Shown piece by piece: positions 27,997 to 38,700 of a stretch of 64,000 nt of DNA. The stretch comes from Planctomycetaceae bacterium. GTDB taxonomy: Bacteria > Planctomycetota > Planctomycetia > Planctomycetales > Planctomycetaceae. Within the stretch, counting starts at the first letter, position 1, and every line of letters starts with the position of its first letter. Under the pieces are notes generated by a model. The model did not search any database, had not been told where the DNA came from, and worked only from the letters and a program-made list of their open reading frames with translations. Both the position numbers and the translations under genes were made by a program. The stretch is from the NCBI GenBank assembly GCA_002726205.1, contig PBSL01000011.1:46493-110492 (forward strand), read 5' to 3'.

Positions 27997-28608
27997 ATGT
28001 CCGAACAGAAAGCCACGAACATCACCTGGCACGAGGCACGTGTCGGCCGTAATGAGCGAGAAGAATTGTCCGGTCACCGCGGCATCGTCGTGTGGTTTAC
28101 CGGGCTGAGCGCATCGGGAAAGAGCACCGTGGCCAACGAAGTCGATCATCGCCTGCACGCGATGGGAAAACGGACCTACGTCCTGGACGGAGACAACGTT
28201 CGGCACGGACTGAACAAGAATCTCGGCTTCAGCGCCGAAGATCGCGCCGAGAATATTCGTCGGATCGGCGAAGTGGCCGGACTGTTTGTCGACGCCGGCA
28301 CGATTGTCCTGACCGCGTTCATTTCCCCCTACACGGCTGATCGGCAGCAGGCCCGCGAGTTGCTGGGCGAAGGCGAGTTTATCGAGGTCTATGTCAACGC
28401 GTCCCTGGCGACCTGTGAGGCACGGGATCCGAAGGGGCTGTATGCCAAGGCGCGGGCCGGTGAGATCAAGGGATTCACCGGAATCGACGACCCCTACGAA
28501 GCACCTGAACAGGCAGAACTGGTACTCGACGCCGATTCCAAGGGCATCAGCGAATTGGCAGCAGAGGTTGTCGAGTTCCTCGAGACCAGTGGTTGCCTGT
28601 CGGTATAG
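27997..28608 (+). CDS. cysC: Adenylylsulfate kinase
   Basis: CysC phosphorylates APS to PAPS in sulfate assimilation or sulfation. The 203-residue protein has the P-loop GLSASGKST (Lys42), [17 protein letters not shown], the [10 protein letters not shown] motif and the lid [20 protein letters not shown] followed by DDPYEAPE. It is the single-domain form, not fused to CysN. Sulfatases and sulfated polymers are prominent in planctomycetes, but no cysDN genes are in the window. The ribosome site is weak (GGAG about 14 nt upstream). Confidence 0.95.
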   Translation: MSEQKATNITWHEARVGRNEREELSGHRGIVVWFTGLSASGKSTVANEVDHRLHAMGKRTYVLDGDNVRHGLNKNLGFSAEDRAENIRRIGEVAGLFVDAGTIVLTAFISPYTADRQQARELLGEGEFIEVYVNASLATCEARDPKGLYAKARAGEIKGFTGIDDPYEAPEQAELVLDADSKGISELAAEVVEFLETSGCLSV

Positions 28609-28675
28609 CGACGACTGGTTTGGCCTCGCAACGGCTGCCGTCGCTGGGAATCTTAGCGTTTCTCTGAATTGGCGC

Positions 28676-28740
28676 TTGCAATTGCACCCGAGAGGTGTTA
28701 AGTAGAATACAACTGTTTACATTCACTCTGTTTTATGATC
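28676..28740 (+). promoter_or_regulatory. AT-rich stretch, possible promoter for the small LTxxQ-type gene
   Basis: This stretch is clearly more AT-rich than its surroundings and contains TTGCAA/TTGCAC, TAGAAT (28703-28708), TTTACA and TATGAT (28734-28739). None of the pairs has ideal 17-nt spacing, so no single promoter can be named. A leader of over 130 nt would lie before the ATG at 28875. Confidence 0.25.
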
Positions 28741-28874
28741 AGGAGGAACGAGTCTCGGAGAGACTCACAACTGTCCGCTGCGGTGTGTGTAACTTGCCCG
28801 TCGGTGTTGCGATTCGACGACACGGCGTGAGGCGAGGCGGAAAATGAGGATTTGTGCGATGAAAGGAATAACGC

Positions 28875-29462
28875 ATGAACAAGATCACACACCCACCACT
28901 GAAAAATGCGACAGTGACCAGCCGAAACCGCCAGCGAAGGCGAAAGGGTTCGGCATTGGAGGTGCTGTTGGGGAGCCTGGGCCTGGCATTGCTGGCGACG
29001 GCAGTGATGTGGCCGGGGACGACGACGGCGCAGGTTTCGACGGAGAACTCGTCGAAGAAACCTCGACCGACGGCACGGTCTTCTGCTTCGGCCAAGACGG
29101 TGACTTCGGTTGCACCCGACCGTCCCAACCAGCCGTCAGCCACAGCGAGGTCGAGGAAGTCGACGAAGAAGCCACGTGGACGTCTTCCGAGATACTTTGG
29201 CAAGATTGGCTTGAGTGGGAAGCAGCGGGAGAGGATCTACGCGATCCAGGCGATGCATCGGACACGGGCCGAGGTGCTGATTCGCCAGCTAAAGCTTCTG
29301 AGGATGAAGCAGGATCGTGAGGTGCGAGAGGTGTTGACGCCGCTTCAGCAGGATCGCGTGGCGGAATTGATCCGGATGGCCGAAGCGGCTCGTGAAGCAC
29401 GATCACGAGCGCGGCGTTCACCGGGTGTCTCGCCGGCAACGAAGAGGAAAAGGCGACAGTGA
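28875..29462 (+). CDS. Small membrane-anchored or exported basic protein with LTxxQ-type motif
   Basis: AAAGGAA lies 6 nt before the ATG. The 195-residue protein is very basic. It has an Arg-rich N-terminus, one hydrophobic segment (VLLGSLGLALLATAVMW), a Ser/Thr/Lys/Pro-rich linker and a helical C-terminal part with RYFGKIGLSGKQRERIYAIQ and VLTPLQQDRVAELIR. The last two recall CpxP/Spy-like periplasmic proteins, whose LTxxQ motif is thought to sense or chaperone misfolded protein. The family link is tentative. It stands alone between cysC and a convergent SDR gene. Confidence 0.7.
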   Translation: MNKITHPPLKNATVTSRNRQRRRKGSALEVLLGSLGLALLATAVMWPGTTTAQVSTENSSKKPRPTARSSASAKTVTSVAPDRPNQPSATARSRKSTKKPRGRLPRYFGKIGLSGKQRERIYAIQAMHRTRAEVLIRQLKLLRMKQDREVREVLTPLQQDRVAELIRMAEAAREARSRARRSPGVSPATKRKRRQ

Positions 29463-29750
29463 TTGATGTTCCATGGCATCACCGGCATCCGTGTCCTGAG
29501 ACTGGCCCCTGTGCCTCCCCTGCCCCGGGAAGCGGGTGTCGGTGTTGCCTGGTTTTTCTGATGTGACCGAGGCGAGTGGTGTTCTGGTGATCGACAGCGG
29601 TTATGTCGCTGGTGACCAGAAATCGAGAACAAGGATGCTCGAACACCGCAGCCGCACCACCGGTTCGGGATCTCTTGTCAGGGAAACACGCGATAGAACG
29701 GCTTCTTTCGAGTGTCCCGGACAATGGATCTCGGCCGGTGGTGTTGTTGT

Positions 29751-30542
29751 TCACGTGCCGTCGTCACGACGGCAGTCTCGAAAGACGAATCCTCCATCGA
29801 CACGCAGGATTGTCCCGGTGACGTAGTCGGCTTCGTCTGAGCACAGGAAGGCGGCGGCACGACCGATGTCTTCAGGGGTGCCCAGTCGTCCCCAGGGCAG
29901 CAGCTTCCCCTCAGTTTCGATACGCTCCTCGCCAAACGTGGCATGTTCGCCCGGCGTGTCGATCCATCCGGGTTCGATCGCATTGACGTTGATACGGTGC
30001 TGGGAAAGCTCGACGGCGATCGTTCGCATCATGTGGTTCAATCCGGCCTTGGCGGCACCATAAGCGACGCAGGCGGCGATCGGGAGGTAAGCCTGGACGC
30101 TGGAAATGAACACGATCTTGCCTGTTCCGCCACGAGCAACCATGTGTCGGGCGGTCAGTTGACCGATATGAAAACCGGCCGTCAATGTGCCTCGTAGCGT
30201 CTGCTCGAAGACGTCGGGTGGGTAATCCAGGAACGCGCACCGCTGGCTGTAGGCCGGGTTGCTGACCAGAATGTCGATGCGGCCGGCCTGCTCGACCGCA
30301 GTCTCGACCAGCTGTTCACAGCCGTTGCGATCGAAAGCGTCGGCCTCGATTGGAATGCAGCGGCGTCCCATGGCTTGGATTTCAGCGACGGTTTCTGACA
30401 GGTCGGGACTTTCCGGGCGGTCGTTGACCACGACATCGGCACCCCGCCTGGCCAGTTGCAGGGCGCAGCCCTTCCCGATTCCCCGTCCCGCACCGGTGAC
30501 GATTGCCCATTGACCCTCAAGGCTCATGCTCTGGTCCCTCAT
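29751..30542 (-). CDS. Short-chain dehydrogenase/reductase
   Basis: The ATG at 30542 has AGGAAACAACA directly upstream, giving 263 residues; the longer frame to 30770 is not supported. Classical SDR motifs are VTGAGRGIGKGCALQLARRG (cofactor loop), VSNPAYS at the NNAG position and the Ser-Tyr-Lys triad in ISSVQAYLP and VAYGAAKAGLNHM. The C-terminal ADYVTGTILRVDGGF completes the family pattern. Asp in VVVNDRPE after beta-2 favours NAD over NADP. The substrate is unknown. It is divergent from the next gene across about 88 nt. Confidence 0.9.
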   Translation of the reverse strand: MRDQSMSLEGQWAIVTGAGRGIGKGCALQLARRGADVVVNDRPESPDLSETVAEIQAMGRRCIPIEADAFDRNGCEQLVETAVEQAGRIDILVSNPAYSQRCAFLDYPPDVFEQTLRGTLTAGFHIGQLTARHMVARGGTGKIVFISSVQAYLPIAACVAYGAAKAGLNHMMRTIAVELSQHRINVNAIEPGWIDTPGEHATFGEERIETEGKLLPWGRLGTPEDIGRAAAFLCSDEADYVTGTILRVDGGFVFRDCRRDDGT

Positions 30543-30630
30543 TGTTGTTTCCTGATCGCTGGTCAGAAGCATACAGCTTACAATGTGTTGGTGTCGTGAT
30601 GGAACTGATGGGATTTCGGGGGCGATCATA

Positions 30631-31776
30631 ATGGATTGGTTACGAGGCGTGTTGTTGTGCATGTGCATCGGCGTTTCGGGGAACAGCCTCGAGGCGGCTG
30701 CACCGGTGGACGTGCAGTTGAAGAACGACCAGGCCGTGGTTCGGATCACCCTGGCAGGTGGCGGGATCACGGAATTCCGTTTGACCGACAGCAGGTTGAA
30801 CCCTCTGAATTGGACGATCGAAGGACTCGAACCGATCGTGGACGGCCAGCCTTTTCTGCAGGGACACTTCCTGTGCCTGGATCGGTGGGGAGCACCGTCG
30901 GAGGCCGAAGCGAAACGAGGCGTGCCATTTCATGGCGAAGCCCCTCGAACCCGCTGGAAACTTACCAGGCCAGTGAAGTCATCCGATGTCGAACCGTTTG
31001 CGGAAATGCAGGTCCGATTGCAGCTGGCCGGTCTCAGTGTGCGCCGCAAGCTTGTGATGGATCGGAAGTCGTCAGTGGTTCTTGTTCGCGAAGCGGTGAC
31101 GAATGACCGCAAGCTGGGACGGATCTACAACATGGTCCAGCATCCTTCGATTGCACCCCCGTTTCTTGATGCGACGACGGTTGTTGATTCCAACGCGATC
31201 CATGGTTTCCTGCAGGAAGCCGAAGTGCCGGCGACTTCCGCCCAGGCCGCGCGATGGCCACGGATGAAGATCAACGGAAAGTGGGTCGACCTCCGACACC
31301 TGCGCCCGGGTAAGAAGAACGAGACCGGTCACGACGTGTCGTCGTTCGTGTTCGATGACACGTCCGGACATGGTTGGGTGACGGCCGTGCATCCGGGATC
31401 CGGGTTATTGTTGGGTTACGTCTGGAAGACCAGGGACTACCCCTGGCTGAATATCTGGCGTTACCGGCGTGAGGGTAAGGTGATGGCCCGGGGGCTGGAA
31501 TTTGGGACCACCGGGCTACATCAACCCTTCCAGGCGTTGGTTGCCCGGGGACGAATTCTTGATCGTCCGCTGATGAGCTTCATCGATGCCGGAAAGACGG
31601 TGACACGAGAATACCTGATGTTCCTGATGAAAGTGCCAACCGGCTATACCGGTGTCTCGCGACTCGAGTTGACCAGGGACGCGGTGACGCTGGTTGAACG
31701 AAAACCGGGCGGTCGGACGCTGCAGCTCACACTGGACTTGTCGCTGGGAGCAGGCGGGACCGCCGATGGGCGTTGA
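30631..31776 (+). CDS. Exported protein, galactose-mutarotase-like fold suspected
   Basis: The ATG at 30631 starts a clear signal peptide (MDWLRGVLLCMCIGVSGNSL, cleavage near LEAAA), so it is preferred over 30583. The 381-residue protein is beta-rich with GGGITEFRLTDSRLNPLNW, a central LDRWGAPSEAEAKRGVPFHG, and YVWKTRDYPWLNIWRY. The 'PFHG' loop followed by an aromatic, carbohydrate-binding-like segment resembles secreted aldose-epimerase/DUF-type mutarotase folds. I do not recognise a specific family. Its TGA and the TGA of the convergent M24 gene together form TGATCA, leaving no spacer. Confidence 0.7.
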   Translation: MDWLRGVLLCMCIGVSGNSLEAAAPVDVQLKNDQAVVRITLAGGGITEFRLTDSRLNPLNWTIEGLEPIVDGQPFLQGHFLCLDRWGAPSEAEAKRGVPFHGEAPRTRWKLTRPVKSSDVEPFAEMQVRLQLAGLSVRRKLVMDRKSSVVLVREAVTNDRKLGRIYNMVQHPSIAPPFLDATTVVDSNAIHGFLQEAEVPATSAQAARWPRMKINGKWVDLRHLRPGKKNETGHDVSSFVFDDTSGHGWVTAVHPGSGLLLGYVWKTRDYPWLNIWRYRREGKVMARGLEFGTTGLHQPFQALVARGRILDRPLMSFIDAGKTVTREYLMFLMKVPTGYTGVSRLELTRDAVTLVERKPGGRTLQLTLDLSLGAGGTADGR

Positions 31777-32919
31777 TCACACCAGCGCCAGATCCAGCGG
31801 ATGTGAGGTCAATCGTTCGACGCCGCCGGCCGTGACACGGTAGTTCTGCTCGAGCCGGATGCCGGCCGCCAGTTCCGGTCCGTACAAGCCCGGTTCCGCG
31901 GTGAAGACATCCCCTTCCTCGAAGGTGTCGTCCCAGTTGGGATTGAGGTGAGGTCCCTCGTGCGGAAACAGCCCGAAGGCGTGGCCGAGGTGATGACCGA
32001 AGGCACCGGGACGGTAATCATCCAGCATCGCCTGCGCGGAGTGGAACAATTCGCGGCAACTGACACCCGGTCGGACGGTGTCTTCTACCATGTCCAGCGT
32101 GGCCACGATTGCTGACCAGGCACGCAACTGGTCCTCCGACGGTCGGCCATCCACGGAGATCGTGCGGCAGTTGTCGGCGTAATAGCCACGGTAGCCGGGG
32201 CCGAGGTCAAGGACAAACAGTTCTCCGGGTTGTGCTTGCCGTGTGCGGGGTGGACCGCCCGGCGAGTTGCACTGGTAATCGTTGCCGCAGGCCGTCAGGG
32301 GTTCGCCGGCCACGCCGACTGCTGCCGCGTGCAACTGGGTGAAGACCTCGAGTTCGGTGATTCCGGGCGCGATGATCTCACGCGCCCGCTGATACATGGC
32401 CTCGGTGCAGGCGATCGCCCGGCCAATCATTGCCAGTTCGTCGGGGTCCTTGTTTCTACGCAACTGCCACAACGCCGATTCCAGGTCCACCAATTCCGAT
32501 GGGGAGTTCAGGATCGCCTGCAGGTGTGGTCCACAGTTGGCAAACTCGACCCCGACACGGGCCATCGGCCCGGAATCTTCCAGGGCATCGGCGAGGGCTC
32601 GGGCGCTTTCGCGAGGCTGTTCCTGCCGGAGCGTCGCGTGCCATTGTGCTTCGAAGGTCACGATACGGTCAGCGGCCACGTGGTCCGGTTCGGAGTTTGG
32701 CGCTGCGAGGATGCAGTGGCCATCGACGGACAGGCTGACGGCTGATTTCAGCAGGACGTGAGGTGTCCGGAATCCGGTCAGGTACTGGACATGCTCGGGC
32801 TGCGAGAGTACGGCGAGTTCGAGGTCCAGCGACTGCATGACATCGCAGAGCCGCTGCTGCCGACGGCGGCAGAGCTGGGGGTCAAGCCGCAGGGGGTCGG
32901 CTTTGGCTGGGACGGTCAC
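31777..32919 (-). CDS. M24 family metallopeptidase (Xaa-Pro aminopeptidase-like)
   Basis: A 380-residue cytoplasmic protein with a creatinase-type N-terminal domain and a pita-bread C-terminal domain. The dinuclear metal ligands are in place: Asp in FVLDLGPGYRGYYADNCR (two Asp), His in GHHLGHAFGLFPHEGP, Glu in FTAEPGLYG and Glu in IRLEQNYRV. It should cleave N-terminal X-Pro peptides or act on a related substrate. The GTG at 32919 overlaps the stop of the upstream DUF1501 gene in the sequence GTGTGA, with AAGGA 8 nt upstream, so translation is coupled. Confidence 0.9.
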   Translation of the reverse strand: MTVPAKADPLRLDPQLCRRRQQRLCDVMQSLDLELAVLSQPEHVQYLTGFRTPHVLLKSAVSLSVDGHCILAAPNSEPDHVAADRIVTFEAQWHATLRQEQPRESARALADALEDSGPMARVGVEFANCGPHLQAILNSPSELVDLESALWQLRRNKDPDELAMIGRAIACTEAMYQRAREIIAPGITELEVFTQLHAAAVGVAGEPLTACGNDYQCNSPGGPPRTRQAQPGELFVLDLGPGYRGYYADNCRTISVDGRPSEDQLRAWSAIVATLDMVEDTVRPGVSCRELFHSAQAMLDDYRPGAFGHHLGHAFGLFPHEGPHLNPNWDDTFEEGDVFTAEPGLYGPELAAGIRLEQNYRVTAGGVERLTSHPLDLALV

Positions 32920-34241
32920 ACGAGTTCCTTGATCAACTCGCGACGTTCGAGCACGGGGCGCGGACGACCGGTGAAGTCGGCAAATGACGTTGCCGGGTCG
33001 ATTCCGAGATGTCGATAGAGCATGGCGAGTACATTTTCCGGCCGGTAGGCGTTGCGAATTGGTACTTCGCCACGCGAGTTCGACGCACCCAGGACTCCAG
33101 TCCTCAATCGACCGCCCGACAGCAGTACGCTCATGACCGAACCCCAGTGATCTCGGCCGGCGTTCTTGTTGACACGCGGCGTACGGCCGAACTCGCCCAT
33201 GGCAATCACCAGGACATCGTCGGTCATCCCGCGATCGTGAAGGTCGGCGACAAGTGCCGCGAGCCCCTGGTCGTAGGACGGGCACTTCTTTTTCAGCCCC
33301 TGGGCGATCTTGCTGTGGTCGTCCCAACCGGTCACGCGAACGGTGACACAGCTGACACCATGCTCGACGAGTCGTCGTGCCAGCAGCAGGCTTTGGCCGG
33401 TTGTGTTGCGGCCGTAGGTGTCGCGTAGTGCGTGGGATTCGCGCCCGATGTCGAAGGCGATCTTTGCGGCGGGCCCGGTGATCATGTCGAAGGCCTGGTA
33501 CGTGAAGTCATCGACCGCCTCGGAGGCTCCCTGGAGGTCTGCAAGTCGACGACGCGCGTCGAGGGCCCCGAGCAGTCCACGGCGGTCGTCGAGCCTGCGG
33601 AGGTCGAGGGATGCTTCGAGCGCGAGGTTCTGGACCTTGAAATCGGACCGGGACGGGTCGCCGAGGGTTTCAAAGGGATTGTAGCTCTTGCCGAGATGGG
33701 CCGGTCCGCCGTTTCGCATGGCCCGAGGGACAGCGACGTAGGTCGGCAGAGCGGCTTTGTCCGGAGCACGCAGTTTTGCCACGACACACCCGAAGGCGGG
33801 CATCTGGTTGGGCCCTCCCTTGGGACCGCGTTTGTAGTACCCGGTCTGTGTGAGATGGCTGGAGGGGTCGTGGCTGTTGCTGGGATGGTAAATCGAGCGG
33901 ATGATGGTCAACTTGTCGGCGATGGCCGCCTGTCGTGGCATCCACTCACTGAAGAGGACTCCCGGCAACCTGGTGTCGAGGACCCCGAAGGCGCCGCGGT
34001 ACTCTTGCGGTGCGTCGGGCTTGGGGTCGTATGTTTCGAATTGCGTCGGTCCCCCGGCCAGTTCAACGAAGATCACCGAGGAGTGTCGTCGCGCCGATCG
34101 CGGTGCGGCAGCGCGGGCTCTGATGATCTGGTCGAGGCCGAGGTCGGCGAAACCGGCCAGTCCGAGGGTTCCCACTCGCAGGGCACTGCGGCGAGAGACT
34201 CCGTCACAGAATGTCGAAGCGTGTCCGTTGATGTTGAGCAT
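32916..34241 (-). CDS. DUF1501 protein
   Basis: A 441-residue DUF1501 protein with a Tat-like leader (VSRRSALRVGTLGLAGFADL). Family features are HSSVIFVELAGGPTQFETYD, IIRSIYHPSNSHDPSSH, VLVIAMGEFGRTPRVN and NAGRDHWGSVMSVLLSGG. It differs from its neighbour at 34294-35727, so the two are not a recent tandem copy. It sits third in the minus-strand run PSD1-DUF1501-DUF1501-M24 and is coupled to the M24 gene. Probable location: periplasm or outer side of the membrane. Confidence 0.9.
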   Translation of the reverse strand: MLNINGHASTFCDGVSRRSALRVGTLGLAGFADLGLDQIIRARAAAPRSARRHSSVIFVELAGGPTQFETYDPKPDAPQEYRGAFGVLDTRLPGVLFSEWMPRQAAIADKLTIIRSIYHPSNSHDPSSHLTQTGYYKRGPKGGPNQMPAFGCVVAKLRAPDKAALPTYVAVPRAMRNGGPAHLGKSYNPFETLGDPSRSDFKVQNLALEASLDLRRLDDRRGLLGALDARRRLADLQGASEAVDDFTYQAFDMITGPAAKIAFDIGRESHALRDTYGRNTTGQSLLLARRLVEHGVSCVTVRVTGWDDHSKIAQGLKKKCPSYDQGLAALVADLHDRGMTDDVLVIAMGEFGRTPRVNKNAGRDHWGSVMSVLLSGGRLRTGVLGASNSRGEVPIRNAYRPENVLAMLYRHLGIDPATSFADFTGRPRPVLERRELIKELV

Positions 34242-34293
34242 GGGACGGAGGTCCTTGTCTCGGTCAGGCAGTCAGTCGAGAATCGCGAGGCGA

Positions 34294-35727
34294 CTAGGCG
34301 ATGATGTCATCGACGAGTTCGCCGTGGATGTCGGTCAGCCGGAAATCACGTCCGGAGTAGCGGTAGGTGAGCCGTTTGTGGTCGAGTCCCATCAGGTGGA
34401 GCATTGTCGCGTGCAGGTCGTGGAAGTGGACCTTGTTCTCGACGGAGTAATATCCGTACTCGTCGGTGGCCCCGTGACTGATGCCCGCCTTGACGCCTCC
34501 GCCGGCCAGGAACATGGTCAGCGCGTGCGGGTTGTGGTCGCGGCCATCGTTGCCCTGGGCCACTGGCGTCCGCCCGAATTCGCCGCCCCAGAGAACCAAC
34601 GTGTCTTCGAGCAGGCCTCGCTGTTTCAGGTCGGTGATCAGGCCATGGATGGGTTGATCCACTTCGAGAGCGTTCCTGGGGAGCGACTTCTTCAACCCTC
34701 CGTGCTGGTCCCACTTGTAGCTATGTGAAACCTGAATGAAGCGGACACCTCTTTCGGCAAAACGCCGTGCCATCAGGCATTGCCGTCCGAAATCCTTGGT
34801 GGCGTCCTTGTCCAGGCCGTAGAGCTTGTGGATCGTTCTGGATTCGCCGCTGATGTCCTGGACCTCCGGTGCCTGCGCCTGCATTCGGAAGGCGAGTTCG
34901 AAGGAGGCGATGCGGCTTTCGAGGTCCGAGTCGGGACCGGTGTCGTCGAATCTCTGGCGATTGATGCGGTTGAGCAGATCGAGTTCAAGGCGTTGCAGGT
35001 CGCGGGCTCCGCCACCGGTCTTCTTGCCGATGAACGGGAAGCGCGCCCGCTCTGACGGCGTCGAGGCATCGCCCATCGGTGTGCCCTGGTAGACCGCCGG
35101 CAGGAAGGCCGAACTCCAGTTGTTGACACCGCCGTGTGTCAGGCTGGGGCAGATCGTGATGTAGCCGGGCAGATTCTGGTTTTCGGTGCCAAGACCGTAG
35201 GTGACCCATGACCCCATGCTTGGACGGACGAAGGTGTCGCTGCCTGTGTGCAATTCCAGCAGCGCGCCGCCATGCCGAGAGTTGGAACCGTACATCGACT
35301 TGATGAAGCACAGGTCATCGGTGATCTCGGCGATTTTCGGAAAGACCTGGCTGACCCAGGCGCCACTTTCGCCGTACTGCTTGAACGACCAGGGCGATTT
35401 CAGCAGGTTGCCGGTGCCGCCGGAGACAATCCGCGGTTTTGGGAACGGAAGTGGTTTGCCACTGTCGCGGATGAGGTCGGGCTTGTGGTCGAAGGTGTCG
35501 ACATGCGAGGGGCCACCGTGCATGAACAGGAAAATGACCCGCTTGGCCTTGGCCGGAAAATGCGGCTCCCGTGCCGTCAGGGGATTGTGCCTGGGGTTGG
35601 GGCGATCGGCTCGCACGCCTTGTTGCATCAGGTCGGCCAGGGCCAGCAGCCCAAACCCGGTGGCCGACGTCTTCAGCAGGTCGCGACGATTGAAGACGGG
35701 CGTGAATTGGTTGCAGCAACTGCTCAT
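34294..35727 (-). CDS. DUF1501 protein (PSD1 partner)
   Basis: The ATG at 35727 with AGGA upstream gives 477 residues; the track of open codons continues to 36009 only by overlapping the PSD1 gene. Tat-type leader: FNRRDLLKTSATGFGLLALA. Family features: KRVIFLFMHGGPSHVDTFD, FIKSMYGSNSRHGGALLE, LVLWGGEFGRTPVAQGN and GRDHNPHALTMFLAGG, ending with a VHFHDLHATMLHLMGLDH block. It begins 16 nt after the PSD1 stop, the standard planctomycete pairing. Confidence 0.92.
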   Translation of the reverse strand: MSSCCNQFTPVFNRRDLLKTSATGFGLLALADLMQQGVRADRPNPRHNPLTAREPHFPAKAKRVIFLFMHGGPSHVDTFDHKPDLIRDSGKPLPFPKPRIVSGGTGNLLKSPWSFKQYGESGAWVSQVFPKIAEITDDLCFIKSMYGSNSRHGGALLELHTGSDTFVRPSMGSWVTYGLGTENQNLPGYITICPSLTHGGVNNWSSAFLPAVYQGTPMGDASTPSERARFPFIGKKTGGGARDLQRLELDLLNRINRQRFDDTGPDSDLESRIASFELAFRMQAQAPEVQDISGESRTIHKLYGLDKDATKDFGRQCLMARRFAERGVRFIQVSHSYKWDQHGGLKKSLPRNALEVDQPIHGLITDLKQRGLLEDTLVLWGGEFGRTPVAQGNDGRDHNPHALTMFLAGGGVKAGISHGATDEYGYYSVENKVHFHDLHATMLHLMGLDHKRLTYRYSGRDFRLTDIHGELVDDIIA

Positions 35728-35743
35728 CGGGTGTCCTGTCGAA

Positions 35744-38700
35744 TCATTCGCTGTAAACAAATTCGGTGGCTGCCAACAGGACTCGGCACAATGCCTGCCA
35801 GGCCCGTTGCTCGGATGTTCCGGAGTCCTTGTTCTTATCGTCATCCCCGGCCGCGCGACGGTAACTGGAAAGAAAAGCAGAGGCCTGGCCGGTTTCCACG
35901 TCGGTCGGGCGTCGCCCGAGGATGTGTCGGTACAAGGTGTCGAGTCGAGAGGCTTCGTCAGGCTCGGTGGTGATGAACCGTACCGCCAGCGCGGCCGATT
36001 GGTTGGCAACCAGTTTGCTGTTCATCAGGAACAACGCCTGGGGTGCTACGGTCGTTGTCACGCGGTTGCCGTTGGGAAGGCTGGGGTCGGCAAAGTCGAA
36101 TGCCTGGAACACGTCGAACACCGCACTGCGGACGACGGGCTGATAAACACTGCGACGGTTGTTGCTGTAGACATCGGTCTTCATATTGTGGCCGGTGCCG
36201 GTCACATAGGCGCGATTCTTGACCGTCATCAGCGACCCGCCCATTCGGCGATCCAGCGAGCCACCAACGAACAGGACCGCGTCGCGAATCTCCTCGGCCG
36301 AGAGTCGTCGACGGTCCATACGCCACTGTAGCCGGTTCTCCGGATCCCGGGCGGCAGCCGATTCGTTGAACCGAGTACTCATGCGGTACGTCGATGAGAG
36401 GACAATCAAGCGGTGCAGATCCTTAAGTGACCAGTTACGGTGAACCAACTCCGAGGCCAGCCAGTCCAGCAGTCCGGGATGCGTGGGGCGTTCGCCCAGC
36501 GACCCGAAGTTGTCGGTTGACCGGACAAGTCCGTGGCCGAAGTGCCAACGCCAGAGCCGATTGACCAGGACGCGCGGAACCAGCGGGTTCTTCGGGCTCG
36601 TCAACCAACGGGCGAGTTCGAGCCGACCGCTGGCGGACTTGGGCAATGGAGATTGTTTTTCGCCCGCGATAATCGTGGGAAATCGGCGGGGGGCCAAAGA
36701 TCCGAGGGTGAGATAGTTGCCCCGGATGTGAATCTTGAGATCGGTGATCTTCCCCTCGCCGACAGCCATTGCCAGGGGCAACTGTGGTTTGGAGGATTCG
36801 AGAGTCTTTGACGCCTTGCGCTGCTTGGCGAGTCGCTCGTTGGTGGATTTGTCGAACGCTGATTCAAGTTCCTTGCTCGCCTTGAAGGGACCTTTGGTTC
36901 CGTAAAGCAGTTGGCGGAAACTTTCGTGTTCGGGATCTGCCAGCGGCTTGGGTTTTCCGGCAGCCGCGTCTTTGCGACAGAGGTCGTCCACCTCGGTGAA
37001 CAGTGAGGCGTAGGCGGCAGCGAGTTCTGCAGGTGGCCGGCCGACGAACTTGCCCAGCCGAGGGCCAGTCGTTGGTGGAGTGGTGGAGACGCCAGCGATG
37101 ACGTGATGCCAGAGGGCCAGCGGGGACTTCTTGTCGGACCGGGTCGCCTCGAGGTGAGCGACCCACTGCTGCTGCAGGGCGGCGTGCAGTGCGTCGCGTT
37201 GAGGGATTGCCGTGGCCAATCGCGTCAGGGTGGCCAGGGGACCTGTCGCTTTGCCGGTGGCCGGGACGATCAGGAATTTGTCGATGTGGGGAAAGGGGCC
37301 CTGGCGTTCGATGCGGATGGTGTTCTTGCCGGTCTTGAACTCGCCGAGTGTCTCAATCGCCCATTTCTGCGTGTCGGGGAACCAGCTGCCGGTGGTCCGA
37401 CCCAGGGCCGCCGGCTGCACCAATCCGCCATTGACGAGGATTCGACAGGGTCGGCTGTCGGCGGCGGCGAGGCGAAATTCGAGTCGGGCAGTGCCGGCCT
37501 TCTTGATCATCACGTCGTACTCGACGTGGCTGAGCCCGGAGGAACTGGCGATGATCCCGATCCCCTGGCCGTAGCCCGTCGTCAGTCGGGCGGCGTTGCC
37601 CCGGTCATAGGACTCGGCCTCGCGAAGGAGCAGGTCCGGTCGTTTGGCGGCTTGGGGTGTTCCACCGAGTGGCTTTTTCCCTGCCAGCAGTTGCGACTTC
37701 AGCCACGTGGCGGTGGCGGTCAGCAGGTAGTCCCCGGCACGGCGGCGGGAGACCTTCAGCACGGCTCGCTTGGCCTTTTCAATGGTGGAGGCGATTGCCT
37801 GCTTGGATGCGTCGATCGTCTGCTGGTGCCGCTTCTGGGTAGCGATGACGTCGCTGTCGGCCAGGGCGCGTTCGTTCCACTTGGCAACGACGCGGAAGTT
37901 CTGCATCGTCTTGGTGCTCTTGAAGATCCCGGCCAGCGAGTAGTAGTCGGCCATGCGGATCGGATCGAACTTGTGGTCGTGGCATCGCGCACAGCCAAGA
38001 GTCAGCCCAAGAAAGGTCTTGCCGATGGTGTCGATCTGCTCATCGATGATGTCCATTTCCATTTTTTGCGGATCGTCTTCGGCGAGCATTTTGGCGCCGA
38101 GGACAAGGAATCCGGTGGCAATGATCTGGCGAAGATTGACCGCCGGGTCGTCGGTACGTGGCAGGAGATCCCCGGCGATCTGTTCACGGACGAATTGATC
38201 GTAGGGATGGTCGTCATTGAAGGCCGCGATGACGTAATCGCGGTAACGATAGGCGTTGCCGTAGCAGAGGTTTTCATCGAGTCCGTTCGAGTCGGCATAA
38301 CGGGCGACATCCAGCCAGTGACGAGCCCAGCGTTCGCCGTAGGCGGGGCTGCCCAGCAGTCGTTCAACCACATTGGCGGCGGCCAGCGGTGAGTTGTCGG
38401 CCAAGAACGATCCGATCTCGTCGGGACTTGGCGGAAGTCCGGAAAGGTCAAGCGTGATGCGACGTAGCCAGGACAGGCGTGTGGCCGGTGGAGCCGGGGT
38501 AAGCCCGGCAGCTTCCAGTCGCGCGAGGATGAAGTGATCGATGGGGTTTTTTGCCCAGTCTGTTGCTTGGATTGTCGGCAACGGATGTCGGCGAGGCGGC
38601 TGGAAGGCCCAGTATTTCTTCTGCTTGTCGGTGAATCGCGGTCCCGCCTGGCCGGGTTTTCGGGCTGCGGGCCGTGGCTTGACCTTGGAATTTGGCCAGG

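Noticed and set aside
28620..28874. Small RNA or tRNA in the AT-rich gap after cysC
   Set aside because: No cloverleaf or strong stem-loop could be found by eye; promoter-like words explain the composition.
32916..35727. Two neighbouring DUF1501 genes as a recent duplication
   Set aside because: Their leaders, lengths and inner motifs differ too much for a recent tandem copy.
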